From Microterricola viridarii (GTDB lineage: Bacteria; Actinomycetota; Actinomycetes; Actinomycetales; Microbacteriaceae): a DNA stretch of 64,000 nt. The notes under the pieces were generated by a model, which made no database searches, was not told the origin of the DNA, and was given only the letters and a program-made list of their open reading frames with translations. The DNA is taken from positions 3,038,001 through 3,102,000 of the forward strand of contig NZ_CP014145.1 of NCBI RefSeq assembly GCF_001542775.1, written 5' to 3'. The position numbers and the translations under genes are program-made. Shown in pieces: positions 48,115-56,454 of this stretch. Numbering within the stretch: the stretch's first letter is position 1; every line of letters begins with the position of its first letter.

Positions 48115-49587
48115 CTAGACGTGCACGGCGGCGGGGGCCTCGCCGACGTGCGGCATCAGCTCCTCCTTGCGCCCGCGGATGAACACGGCGGCGATCACGG
48201 CGCCGGCCAGCATCGCGATCGCGGCAGCGGTGAACACCGCCGAGTACCCGGCGGTGAACGACGCCAGCAGCGCGGCCGGGTCGGCCTCGGCCTCGGCGGC
48301 GGCCGCTGACGCGTAGAGCGCGGTGAACACCGAGAGACCGATCCCGCCGCCGATCTGCCCGGCCGAGTTCGCCATGGCGGATGCCGCACCGGCATCCTCC
48401 GGCGCAACCCCGGTCAGCGCCAGGTTCTGCACCGGCACGAACAGGTTGGCCATGCCGACGCCGAGGATCGCCAGACCGGGCAGCACCTGCGTGAAGTAGT
48501 CGCCGCCCGGCGTGACCCCGCTCAGCCAGAACAAGCCGACGGCGGCGATCAGCGGGCCGCCGATCATCATCGGGCGCGGCCCGATCACGGGCAGCAGCTT
48601 GGTGAGGAACGGCACGCAGATCATGATGACAACCGTCATCGGCAGCGAGGCGAGCCCGGCCACGAACGGCGAGAACGCCAGCACGATCTGCAGGTGGAAG
48701 GCGAGGTAGACGGTGGCGCCGACCATGACGCTGCCGATCACGGCCTGGATCAGGTAGGCGCCGCCGCGCACCCGGTTGAGCACGACGCGCAGCGGCAGCA
48801 GCGGCTGCGCGACACGGGATTCGATGAACACGAACACGGCGAGCAGCAGCACGCCGAGCGCGATGAAGCCGATGGTGTCCAGGCTGCCCCAGCCGTGTTC
48901 GGCCAGGCTGAACCCGTAGACGAGGGCGCCGAGGCCGAGCGTCACGGTGATGGCGCCGCCCAGGTCATAGCGGTTCTCCCCCGGCGCCTTCGACTCGGTG
49001 ACGAACAGCAGGCCGCCGATCAGCCCGGCGAGCACGAAGAAGACGTTGACGAGCAGGCACCAGCGCCAGTCGGCGAACTCGGTGAGCGCGCCGCCGAGCA
49101 GCAGGCCGATCGCCGCACCCGTGCCGGCGACGGTTCCGAAGATCGCGAAGGCCGTGTTGCGCTCGCGGCCGTGGGTGAAGGTGACGGTCAGCAGGGCGAG
49201 CGACGCCGGGGCAAGCAGTGCGGCGAACGCGCCCTGCAGCCCGCGGGCGATGACCAGTTCCATGCCGCTCTGTGCGACGCCGCCGAACACGGAGGCCGCG
49301 CCGAAGCCGAGCATGCCGACCAGGAACGTGCGCTTGCGCCCCCAGTAGTCGGCGATCCGCCCGCCGAGCAGCAGCAGCGCGCCGAACGCCAGCGCGTAGG
49401 CGGTGACCACCCATTGCCGTTGGCCGTCAGAGAGGCCGAGCTCCAGCTGGGCCTGCGGAAGGGCGATGTTGACGATGGTGCCGTCGAGCACGACGACGAG
49501 CTGCGTCAGCGAGAGCACGCCGAGCGCCCACCATCGCTTCGCGTGCAGGACGTCGACCGCGGGCGCGGGCGAGGAAGAACGATACAT
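48115..49587 (-). CDS. MFS multidrug exporter, DHA2 (EmrB/QacA) type
   Basis: A 490-aa protein with about 14 membrane segments, the DHA2 topology. LTQLVVVLDGTIVNIALPQA is the family motif D1 in TM1; GGRIADYWGRKR the A motif; GAAIGLLLGGAL the antiporter motif C. ATG 49587 has GGAGG seven bases upstream and starts MYRSSSPAPAVDVLHAKRWW. Proton-driven export of hydrophobic cations or drugs is expected, with exact substrates unknown. It is divergent from the siderophore-interacting protein gene; no regulator gene is adjacent. Confidence 0.9.
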   Translation of the reverse strand: MYRSSSPAPAVDVLHAKRWWALGVLSLTQLVVVLDGTIVNIALPQAQLELGLSDGQRQWVVTAYALAFGALLLLGGRIADYWGRKRTFLVGMLGFGAASVFGGVAQSGMELVIARGLQGAFAALLAPASLALLTVTFTHGRERNTAFAIFGTVAGTGAAIGLLLGGALTEFADWRWCLLVNVFFVLAGLIGGLLFVTESKAPGENRYDLGGAITVTLGLGALVYGFSLAEHGWGSLDTIGFIALGVLLLAVFVFIESRVAQPLLPLRVVLNRVRGGAYLIQAVIGSVMVGATVYLAFHLQIVLAFSPFVAGLASLPMTVVIMICVPFLTKLLPVIGPRPMMIGGPLIAAVGLFWLSGVTPGGDYFTQVLPGLAILGVGMANLFVPVQNLALTGVAPEDAGAASAMANSAGQIGGGIGLSVFTALYASAAAAEAEADPAALLASFTAGYSAVFTAAAIAMLAGAVIAAVFIRGRKEELMPHVGEAPAAVHV

Positions 49588-49813
49588 AGGGAAACCTCCG
49601 GGCTTCGTTATACGAGGGATGCCGGAGGTTTCAAGCCTCGGACCGCGGGCCGCACGAGGCGGGCAGCTGGCCACTTCAACCAAGCAACGGCTGAACAGGT
49701 CTCCAACTTTACCAGAGCGGATGCCGGGGCTCGCGGGCGGCCCTGCCCGCCCTGCCGCGCCGCACGCTCCCCTGATGTGCCAGATTGGAGGTTCACCCCC
49801 GGAAGGAAGTTCC

Positions 49814-50653
49814 GTGCCGACCACCCATTTCACCGTCACCGCAACCTCATGGATCACGCCGTCACTGCGGCGCGTACATCTGCACAGCGCCGATCTCTCG
49901 GCCTTCGCCGAGAGCGGGTTCACCGACCGCTACGTCAAGCTCGTCTTCCCGAAGCCCGGCGTCGACTACACCGGCGAGGTCGACGTGCGCGCCCTCCGCG
50001 GCACCGTGCCCCCCGAGCTTCTGCCCGACGTGCGCACCTACACGGTGCTCCATCCGAACCTGGAGGCCGGCACCGTCGACATCGACTTCGTGGTGCACGG
50101 CGACGAGGGCGTCGCCGGCCGGTGGGCGGCGAGCGCCGGCGCCGGTGACACGCTCCTGGCCAACGGGCCGGGCGGCGCTTACCGCCCCGATCCGGCCGCG
50201 GACTGGCACCTGTTGGTCGGTGACGAGTCGGCCGTGCCCGCGCTCTCGGCGGCACTGGAGGCGCTCCCCCGCGATGCCGTCGCGCGCGTGGTGGTGCTCG
50301 TCGAGTCAGCCGCCGAGGAGCCGGAACTGCAGCTTCCCGAGGCCGCGACGGTCACCTTCGTACACCGCGGCGGCGGCACCGCAGCGGGCCTGCTCGAGGC
50401 AGCCGTGCGCGCCGTGGACTGGCTGGACGGCCGGGTGCACGCCTTTGCGCACGGCGAGGCCGACGAGGTCATGCGCGGCATCCGCCCCTACCTGCGCACC
50501 GAGCGGGGCCTCGGCCGCGACCAACTCTCGATCTCGGGGTACTGGCGGCGCGGCCGCAGCGAAGACGGCTTCCGCGAGTGGAAGGCCGAGTTCGCCCAGC
50601 AGGAGGGGATCGAGCCCGGGCCGGTGGGCGACCGCGCCGCCGCAGGCCGGTAG
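49814..50653 (+). CDS. Siderophore-interacting protein (FAD-binding ferric reductase)
   Basis: A 279-aa flavoprotein of the ViuB/SIP family. VPTTHFTVTATSWITPSLRR, then YVKLVFPKPGVDY, DVRTYTVLHPN (FAD-binding RxYT-type motif), DIDFVVHGDEGVAGRWAASA, LLANGPGGAYRPDPAADWHL and LVGDESAVPALSAALEAL (NAD(P)H domain) are in family order, ending ISGYWRRGRSEDGFREWKAE. GTG 49814 follows GGAAGGA. It releases iron from ferric siderophores in the cytosol by reduction. No Fur/DmdR box was identified with confidence upstream. Confidence 0.92.
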   Translation: MPTTHFTVTATSWITPSLRRVHLHSADLSAFAESGFTDRYVKLVFPKPGVDYTGEVDVRALRGTVPPELLPDVRTYTVLHPNLEAGTVDIDFVVHGDEGVAGRWAASAGAGDTLLANGPGGAYRPDPAADWHLLVGDESAVPALSAALEALPRDAVARVVVLVESAAEEPELQLPEAATVTFVHRGGGTAAGLLEAAVRAVDWLDGRVHAFAHGEADEVMRGIRPYLRTERGLGRDQLSISGYWRRGRSEDGFREWKAEFAQQEGIEPGPVGDRAAAGR

Positions 50654-50693
50654 GTTCAGACCGGCCAGTAGCTTCAGACGAGAGGGAGGCACC

Positions 50694-51845
50694 ATGACCG
50701 CTGCGCCCGTCGGGCCCGCTCCGCTGCGCGTCGTGATCGCGCCGGACTCCTTCAAGGGCACCCTCTCGGCCGCGGATGCCGCCCGCGCCATCGCCGCAGG
50801 GTGGGCGTCGGTGCGGCCGGCCGACGAGCTGCGCCTGCTGCCGATGGCCGACGGCGGGGAGGGCACGCTCGACGCCTTCGCGCTCGCGCTGCCCGGCGGC
50901 ATCCGCATGCCCGTCACCGTGCAGGGCCCCGACAATGAATCGGTTCAGGCGGAGTGGCTGCTGCTGCCGGGCACCCCGGGCTCCCCCGGCGGCACGGCCG
51001 TCGTCGAGCTCGCCAACACGAGCGGCATCACCCTGCTCGACCCGCTGCGCCCACTCGACGCGCACACCCTGGGCTTCGGGCAGGCGATCGCGGCCGCCCT
51101 GGACCACGGCGTGCACCGGCTGCTGCTGGCACTCGGCGGCAGCTCCTCCAGCGACGGCGGGGCCGGCGCGCTCACCGCACTCGGCGCCTACTTCACGGAT
51201 GCCACCGGCCGGCCCGTGCGGCTCGGCAACCGCGGCCTCGGCCAGCTGGCCCGAGTGCGCCTCGAGACGCTGCGCGCCCTGCCGCCCGGCGGCGCGCAGA
51301 TCCTCTCCGACGTGAGCAACCCGTTGCTCGGGCCGCTCGGCGCCGCCGCCGTGTTCGGCCCGCAGAAGGGCGCCAGTCCCGAGCAGGTCGAAGGCATCGA
51401 GTCCGGGCTGCGTCGGCTGGCCCGGCTGCTGCCCGGCGGGGCCGAGCTGCCCGGCGCCGGAGCCGCGGGCGGCACCGGTTTCGGCCTGCTGCACTGGGGC
51501 GCGACGATCACACCCGGGGCGTCGGCCGTGGGGCAGGCGATGGGGGTTCCGCAGGCCGTGGCCGCGGCATCCGTCGTCATCACCGGCGAGGGTCGCTTCG
51601 ACAGCCAGTCGGCCGCCGGCAAGGTGCCCAGCTACCTGGCCGGACTGGCGGCGGATGCCGGCATCCCCGCGCTGCTCGTCGCCGGCGCGATCGAGGCCCC
51701 CACCGTCGACTTCGCCGACGCCCTGTCGCTCGGCGAGGTGGCTGGCTCCCCCGGCGCCGCCCTGGCCGAACCGGACCGCTGGCTGCGGGCATCCGGCGCG
51801 CGCCTGGCCCGGTCGGTCACGGACGGCCACCCCGGCGTCCACTAG
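50694..51845 (+). CDS. Glycerate kinase
   Basis: A 383-aa glycerate kinase of type I (GlxK/GarK family): VVIAPDSFKGTLSAADAARA at the N-terminus, LPMADGGEGTLDAF, LLALGGSSSSDGGAGALTAL (glycine-rich loop), PLLGPLGAAAVFGPQKGASP and ASVVITGEGRFDSQSAAGKV are diagnostic. ATG 50694 has GAGGGAGG. It phosphorylates D-glycerate to 2- or 3-phosphoglycerate, feeding photorespiratory-type or glyoxylate-derived carbon into glycolysis. No other glyoxylate genes are next to it; the gene may be a single unit with the following GAP-family gene 9 bases downstream. Confidence 0.95.
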   Translation: MTAAPVGPAPLRVVIAPDSFKGTLSAADAARAIAAGWASVRPADELRLLPMADGGEGTLDAFALALPGGIRMPVTVQGPDNESVQAEWLLLPGTPGSPGGTAVVELANTSGITLLDPLRPLDAHTLGFGQAIAAALDHGVHRLLLALGGSSSSDGGAGALTALGAYFTDATGRPVRLGNRGLGQLARVRLETLRALPPGGAQILSDVSNPLLGPLGAAAVFGPQKGASPEQVEGIESGLRRLARLLPGGAELPGAGAAGGTGFGLLHWGATITPGASAVGQAMGVPQAVAAASVVITGEGRFDSQSAAGKVPSYLAGLAADAGIPALLVAGAIEAPTVDFADALSLGEVAGSPGAALAEPDRWLRASGARLARSVTDGHPGVH

Positions 51846-51854
51846 CCTTCGAGC

Positions 51855-52523
51855 ATGTACGAAGTCCTCGGCGACATCATCCCATTCGCGGTCGGCGTCG
51901 CCCTCAGTCCGCTCCCCGTCATCGCCGCCCTGCTGCTGGTGATGGCCCCGGTCGGGGCCCGAGGCGGGCTCGCCTTTCTGACGGCGCGACTGCTGGCGTT
52001 CGCGGCTCTGACCGCGGTGTTCGCCTGGGCCTCGGACCTCGTCGATGACGCCGCCGGTTCCACCGTGCCGGCCGCCATCGCGCGCCTGGTCCTCGGCTGC
52101 GTGCTCCTCGTCTGGGCCGTGCTCAAGTGGCGCGGCCGGCCACAGGGCGACGCGGAGGGAAAGCTGCCCGGCTGGATGGCCTCGATTGACGCGATGCGCG
52201 CCGCTGCGGCGTTCCGGCTGGGGCTCGTGCTCACCGTGGTGAACCCCAAGGAGATTGCCTTCGCCGCCGGGGCCGGTTTCACCATCGGTGGGGCCTTTCT
52301 CGGGGCAGGCGAGATGGTGCTCGCCGGCGCGGTATTCGTGCTGCTGGCCTGCGCGAGCGTCGCGGTGCCCGTGCTGGCCGTGTTGATCGGTGGTGAGCGC
52401 ACGGCGCCGAACCTGGCGGAGGCGCGCAGCTGGCTGGTGCGCAACAATGCCGCCGTCCTGGCGATCGTGCTGCTGGTGCTCGGCGCCATGCTGATCGGCA
52501 GCGGCCTCTCCGGGCTGGACTGA
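51855..52523 (+). CDS. GAP-family membrane protein (Sap, sulfolipid-1-addressing protein-like)
   Basis: A 222-aa protein with six membrane segments. IPFAVGVALSPLPVIAALLL with LVMAPVGARGGLAFLTARLL, and LVLTVVNPKEIAFAAGAGFT, are the characteristic repeats of the GAP family (LysE-related topology), named in mycobacteria for glycolipid addressing. Possible small-molecule or lipid-linked export; function is not established here. It starts 9 bases after the glycerate kinase stop with a weak SD, so co-transcription is likely. Confidence 0.85.
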   Translation: MYEVLGDIIPFAVGVALSPLPVIAALLLVMAPVGARGGLAFLTARLLAFAALTAVFAWASDLVDDAAGSTVPAAIARLVLGCVLLVWAVLKWRGRPQGDAEGKLPGWMASIDAMRAAAAFRLGLVLTVVNPKEIAFAAGAGFTIGGAFLGAGEMVLAGAVFVLLACASVAVPVLAVLIGGERTAPNLAEARSWLVRNNAAVLAIVLLVLGAMLIGSGLSGLD

Positions 52524-52652
52524 GCCGCGCCGCGTGCCTATACCTCGCACGTGATTGCCAGCGCAACCCCTGCCGAAAACGACGCAACGGGGTTAGCGTG
52601 ATTCGCATGCCCGTATCGACCGGTGCGGGCAGGGAGCGCAGAAGGAGGAACC

Positions 52653-52961
52653 ATGAGTTCACCAAGCGACGAGTTCGGCAACGCCGTCTCCGACATCGTT
52701 GACACCGCCAAGGGCAAGGCCGAGGACGTCAAGGCCAAGGCGGAGAAGACCGTCGGCTCCGTCTCGAACGCGGCGAGTGACGTCGCCGACCAGGTCAAGA
52801 AGACCGTCTCAGACGCGAGCGGACGCGGCAACGACGTGATCGAAGACACAGCCGGGTTCCTTCGCCGGCAGATGCGGGATCGTCCGTGGGTGGTCGTCGG
52901 CGCCGCCGCACTGCTGGCCTTCGCTCTGGGGCTCTCCGCCGGCAAGAAGGGCAACGATTGA
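52653..52961 (+). CDS. Small membrane-anchored helical protein (YqjD/ElaB-like)
   Basis: A 102-aa protein. Residues 1-75 form an amphipathic, Lys/Asp/Ala-rich helical region (DTAKGKAEDVKAKAEKTVGS), then RRQMRDRPWVVVGAAALLAF is the RPW-led tail-anchor seen in DUF883/YqjD-type proteins, with GLSAGKKGND at the end. The SD GAAGGAGG is strong. E. coli relatives bind ribosomes or the membrane under stress; that role is inferred from architecture alone. The alternative start at 52623 is rejected for lack of an SD. Confidence 0.78.
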   Translation: MSSPSDEFGNAVSDIVDTAKGKAEDVKAKAEKTVGSVSNAASDVADQVKKTVSDASGRGNDVIEDTAGFLRRQMRDRPWVVVGAAALLAFALGLSAGKKGND

Positions 52962-53116
52962 CCACGCCGCGGACCGGGAAGTAGGACAGCGCGGTCCCGC
53001 ATGAGAACGGCATCCGGCGTGCGAATGAAATTTCGATAATGCGTCGGTTAACTCTGGGCGACGGCGTCGAGGATTGTGGCGATTGAGACGAATCACTCAC
53101 ACCCTGTTCGAAACCG

Positions 53117-53204
53117 TTCTCCACAGCCGACTCCACATGCGGGGCCTCGTTGATCCGGCGTCTACACACCCAATTCCACAGGGTTGTCCACAGGCTGTGG
53201 ATTG
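53117..53204. other. Cluster of five DnaA-box-like 9-mers
   Basis: Within 88 bp: TTCTCCACA (53117), GACTCCACA (53129), AATTCCACA (53172), TTGTCCACA (53184, the actinobacterial consensus) and TGTGGATTG (53196, reverse CAATCCACA). They are followed by an AT-rich stretch (GAAGAAAACTACGAAAATACG). The whole 377-bp gap 52962-53338 has no gene. No dnaA, dnaN or gyrB is nearby, so this is more likely a DnaA-titration or regulatory site than the origin itself. Confidence 0.5.
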
Positions 53205-53338
53205 AAGAAAACTACGAAAATACGTCGCTCCAAACACGCACTGGGCGGGTTGCGGAATGTGAAATTCCTCTACCGATTCGAGGCCGACTCGCCTAGCGTA
53301 GAGGGCGTAACCACGCACAGCGCGAGGAGTTGAATGAC

Positions 53339-53599
53339 GTGTCCGATCCAGTCAAGACGGTCTCAAGTGCACCGGAACGCATGGCCGCAGACCCGGCCTC
53401 GCTGACCGAGGCCGAGAAGGTGGCGACCATCATCGCCCAGACCAGCTCCGACCTCGCAGGCCGACCGGAGGCCGTCATCCATGCCGCTCTCGTCGAAGGC
53501 TTCACGAACGCAGGCCTCGACTTCTCGAGCGAGGAGGCGCGCCGGGTCGCCCACGACATCTCGGTGGCTCCGCGCCTGCGCAACACGATCGACGACTGA
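53339..53599 (+). CDS. Small conserved-type actinobacterial protein of unknown function
   Basis: An 86-aa soluble protein beginning VSDPVKTVSSAPERMAADPA. The rest, LTEAEKVATIIAQTSSDLAG and AVIHAALVEGFTNAGLDFSS, is helical and acidic, ending RVAHDISVAPRLRNTIDD. GTG 53339 is preferred because GAGGAG lies 9 bases upstream; a TTG at 53330 is too near. No known domain was recognised. Its position just after the DnaA-box-like cluster could be meaningful but is unsupported. Confidence 0.65.
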   Translation: MSDPVKTVSSAPERMAADPASLTEAEKVATIIAQTSSDLAGRPEAVIHAALVEGFTNAGLDFSSEEARRVAHDISVAPRLRNTIDD

Positions 53600-53661
53600 G
53601 CCGCACCCGCCCACCGGCTGAGCGCTCCCAGCTGAGCGGTCGCCGACTAAGCGGTCACCGT

Positions 53662-54003
53662 CTAAGCGGTCACCGGGGCAGGCGGGTGATCGCGGATGTA
53701 CTGCTCGGCCTCTGCCTCCGGAAGCACCACCATGCCGCGGTCGCCCATCGCGGTCATCTCCAGCGCCGTCAGCCACACGCGGTTCAACTGCGGGGCCGTG
53801 GGGCTCTTGAAGTGGAACTGCAGCGGGATGGCGGGTGAGAGCCAGATGCTGACACGGCCAGAGCCGGCCGAGGCTGGGATTGACCAACTGAGGTAGAAGG
53901 ATTCCTGTCGGCGCAGCTTGCTGCCGGCCGCAACCTTGACGTGTGCGAGCGTGCGTTCTTCGAGTTCGTACTCGGTTCCCGCGCCATAGACCAGGACTCC
54001 CAT
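53662..54003 (-). CDS. Small Microbacteriaceae-type protein (often labelled ATP-dependent DNA ligase, without basis)
   Basis: A 113-aa protein: MGVLVYGAGTEYELEERTLA, HVKVAAGSKLRRQESFYLSW, GRVSIWLSPAIPLQFHF. This compact beta-rich pattern (LAHVKV, KLRR-ESF-SW, SIWL-P-IPL-F-F) recurs in Microbacteriaceae, where automatic annotation sometimes names it a DNA ligase although it has no ligase motifs. Function unknown. ATG 54003 starts the family consensus. Convergent with the preceding small gene. Confidence 0.8.
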   Translation of the reverse strand: MGVLVYGAGTEYELEERTLAHVKVAAGSKLRRQESFYLSWSIPASAGSGRVSIWLSPAIPLQFHFKSPTAPQLNRVWLTALEMTAMGDRGMVVLPEAEAEQYIRDHPPAPVTA

Positions 54004-54078
54004 GATTACAGCATGAGCCTTCCGCTCCGAAAAGGCGAGGCCCCCAGCCGCGGAGCCTGTTTTGGAGCTGGCCGGCGC

Positions 54079-54291
54079 TCAGTCGACCGGCTCGCCCTGC
54101 GTCCTGATGAAATCCTTTTCGGCCGCGGTCAGCACCCATTCCGCCTCAACGATCTCCAGCCCGGTGATCTCGGCGATCTGGGCCACCGTCTCTGCGCTCA
54201 GCACGGCGTCAAGGTCGGCCTGGATCTCGTGTTTTCCCTCCGCCGAGAGCTGCGGCCACCAGCGTTCGATGACAACAATCCGTTCGTTCAT
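54079..54291 (-). CDS. Small hypothetical protein
   Basis: A 70-aa acidic protein: MNERIVVIERWWPQLSAEGK, HEIQADLDAVLSAETVAQIA, EITGLEIVEAEWVLTAAEKD. ATG 54291 has GGAGG upstream with good spacing; a GTG one codon earlier is possible. Regular helix pattern suggests a real folded protein, but no family was recognised. Divergent from the flotillin gene. Confidence 0.65.
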   Translation of the reverse strand: MNERIVVIERWWPQLSAEGKHEIQADLDAVLSAETVAQIAEITGLEIVEAEWVLTAAEKDFIRTQGEPVD

Positions 54292-54455
54292 CACCCCGCC
54301 TCCTTCCTCTCTTCAAGGCTGCCACTTCGGCTCGGCGCACGACAGTCCCCCGCTGAAGCTCGCGCCGGGCGGGGAATGCTGGAATGATGCGAGGGAACGT
54401 GCTGGGGGCGCGCGTTCGCGCCACACCCCGGCCCTCTCCCACCGAAAGGACCCCT

Positions 54456-56318
54456 GTGTTCGACTTCTGGTTCGGCCCGATTCCGAGCATCATCGGCGTT
54501 GTCGTCTTCGTGCTGATCATCGCCCTGATCTACAGCAAGACGCTCTACAAGAATGCCGGTCCCGACGAAGCCCTGATCATCACGGGTAAGCGGTCGAAGA
54601 AGACCGTCGTCGACGGGCAGACGCACGAGACCTCCGGGCAGCGCATCGTCGTCGGCCAGGGTGTCTTCATCACCCCGTTCTTCCAGAAGGTGCACAAGCT
54701 TGAGCTGCGCTCGCGCGCCATCGAGGTCACGGCGCTCGCCCAGGACCGCAACGGCGTCACGATCACCGTCGACGCCGTCGCCATCGTCAAGGTCGGCGAG
54801 GAGCCCGCCTCGATCCTCGCCGCCGCCCAGCGCTTCCTCGGCCAGGACAAGAACATCGACTCCTTCGCCCTTGAGGTGCTCTCCGGCTCGCTGCGCGCCT
54901 CCATCGGCGCCACCGACGTGATGACGATCATCCAGCGCCGCGACGAGCTCGGCGCCACGGTGCTCTCGACCGCGCGCGAGTCGCTGGCCAACCAGGGCCT
55001 CGACGTTGACTCCTTCGAGGTCAAGGGCATCACCGACGACAACAACTACATCAACGACATCGGTCGCGCAGAGCAGGCCAAGGTGCGCGCCGCCGCCGAG
55101 GTGGCCGAGGCCGCGTCGACCCGCGAGGCGCGGCAGGCCGCCATCGCCGCCGAGCAGGCCGTTGCAGAGGCGGAGGCGACACTGGCCCTGCGCCGCGCGG
55201 CGCTCAAGCTCGACACCGACCGTGCCGCCGCCGAGTCTGAGGCCTCCCGCCCGCTGGCCGAGGCCGTCGCCCAGCAGAACATCATCGAGCAGCAGGAGCT
55301 CACCGCGCAGAAGCGCGCCCAGCTGAAGAAGGCCGAGCTGGAGTCCGAGGTGAACGCGGTGGCGGATGCCGAGAGCTACCGCATCCGCGTGACCGCCGAG
55401 GCCCAGGCAGCCGCCGCCGTCGCCGCCGCCAACTCCTCGCGTGACTCCCGTGTTGCAGCAGCAGAGGCCGTGCGCGTCGAAGGTGAGGCGGAGGCCGGCG
55501 CGATCCTCGCCCGCGGAAAGGCAGAAGCCGAGGCCACTCGCCTGTCGGCGGAGGCCCTCGCCCAGCAGTCGGAGGCGCTGATCCAGCTGCGCATGATCGA
55601 GTCGCTGCCGCTGATCGCGCACGAGCTGGCCGCCCCGATGGGCAACATCGACCAGCTCACCGTCATCTCGAACGACGGCGCCTCCCAGCTGTCCAAGAAC
55701 GTGGCGAGCGGCTTCAGCGAGGTCGACGCCGTGCTGAAGTCCACCATGGGCGTCGGCGTGCGCGATCTGCTGAGCTCCGTGGTGAGCGGCGCGGCTGGCG
55801 GCGCCATCGCCGGTGGGCGCGGCCGTGCGCAGGTCACCGGGCCGGTCTCCGCACCGGAGAAGGTCCCGGCCGGCGCGGCGCAGACACCCGCCCGCACGGC
55901 CCAGGCTCCGGCCGAGGCTGCCCCGGCCGGCAAGGCCCAGGCCCCGGCCACCGCCCCCGCCGTCGCTCTGGCCGAGCAGGTCGCTCAGCCGCAGGTGCAG
56001 GCTGCTCCGCTCGCGGCGCCCGCCCCGGCGCCGGCTGCGACGCCCGTTGCTGCGGCGGCCCCGACTACCCCGAAGGTCTCGCGCGCCGCAGCCCCCGCCG
56101 CGCCCGCGGCATCCGCCCCGGTCGACCCCGTGGTGGCGCAGGCGATCGCGGCAGCCGAGACGGCCGTCGCCCAGCAGGTGCAGTCCACCGGCACCGCCGC
56201 TGCGCCGAACCGCGCAACGCTCGACGCCTTCGCGGCCGAGCACGGCATCGACCCGGAGCTGGCCAGTCAGATCCTCAACCGGGTGAGCGCCAAGTTCAAG
56301 GGCAGCCGCGCCAAGTAG
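54456..56318 (+). CDS. Flotillin-family (SPFH domain) protein
   Basis: A 620-aa membrane-scaffold protein. A single N-terminal membrane segment (IPSIIGVVVFVLIIALIYSK) is followed by the SPFH domain (PDEALIITGKRSKKTVVDGQ, FITPFFQKVHKLELRSRAIE), then a long Ala/Glu-rich coiled-coil (EVAEAASTREARQAAIAAEQ) as in flotillins, ending the core at SKNVASGFSEVDAVLKSTMG. The last 130 residues are a low-complexity Ala/Pro tail with a short C-terminal helix ATLDAFAAEHGIDPELASQI. GTG 54456 has AAAGGA upstream; the ATG at 54384 gives an unlikely extension. Bacterial flotillins organise membrane microdomains. No NfeD gene is adjacent. Confidence 0.9.
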   Translation: MFDFWFGPIPSIIGVVVFVLIIALIYSKTLYKNAGPDEALIITGKRSKKTVVDGQTHETSGQRIVVGQGVFITPFFQKVHKLELRSRAIEVTALAQDRNGVTITVDAVAIVKVGEEPASILAAAQRFLGQDKNIDSFALEVLSGSLRASIGATDVMTIIQRRDELGATVLSTARESLANQGLDVDSFEVKGITDDNNYINDIGRAEQAKVRAAAEVAEAASTREARQAAIAAEQAVAEAEATLALRRAALKLDTDRAAAESEASRPLAEAVAQQNIIEQQELTAQKRAQLKKAELESEVNAVADAESYRIRVTAEAQAAAAVAAANSSRDSRVAAAEAVRVEGEAEAGAILARGKAEAEATRLSAEALAQQSEALIQLRMIESLPLIAHELAAPMGNIDQLTVISNDGASQLSKNVASGFSEVDAVLKSTMGVGVRDLLSSVVSGAAGGAIAGGRGRAQVTGPVSAPEKVPAGAAQTPARTAQAPAEAAPAGKAQAPATAPAVALAEQVAQPQVQAAPLAAPAPAPAATPVAAAAPTTPKVSRAAAPAAPAASAPVDPVVAQAIAAAETAVAQQVQSTGTAAAPNRATLDAFAAEHGIDPELASQILNRVSAKFKGSRAK

Positions 56319-56339
56319 CCGCCCCACCCCGCCCCAAGA

Positions 56340-56404
56340 CCGTTGAGAGCGGTCAAATGGCCACGTGAATCGTTACAAAGCGGCCATTTGGCCGCTCTCA
56401 ACGG
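56340..56404. repeat. 23-bp near-perfect inverted repeat
   Basis: Arms 56340-56362 and 56382-56404 match at 22 of 23 bases (CCGTTGAGAGCGG...CAAATGGCC) around a 19-base loop. It lies in the short gap between flotillin and GH20 genes; probable terminator of the flotillin transcript or REP-like element. Confidence 0.75.
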
Positions 56405-56454
56405 AACTGGAGGCGGGGTGGGGCATCTCGCACTGACCCGACACGAGGAGCCCC

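Noticed and set aside
50469..52550. 693-codon minus-strand ORF over glycerate kinase and the GAP-family gene
   Set aside because: Antisense shadow; glycerate kinase motifs are clear on the plus strand.
53100..53240. Chromosomal origin of replication
   Set aside because: DnaA-box-like 9-mers are present, but dnaA, dnaN, gyrB, rpmH and similar origin markers are absent nearby.
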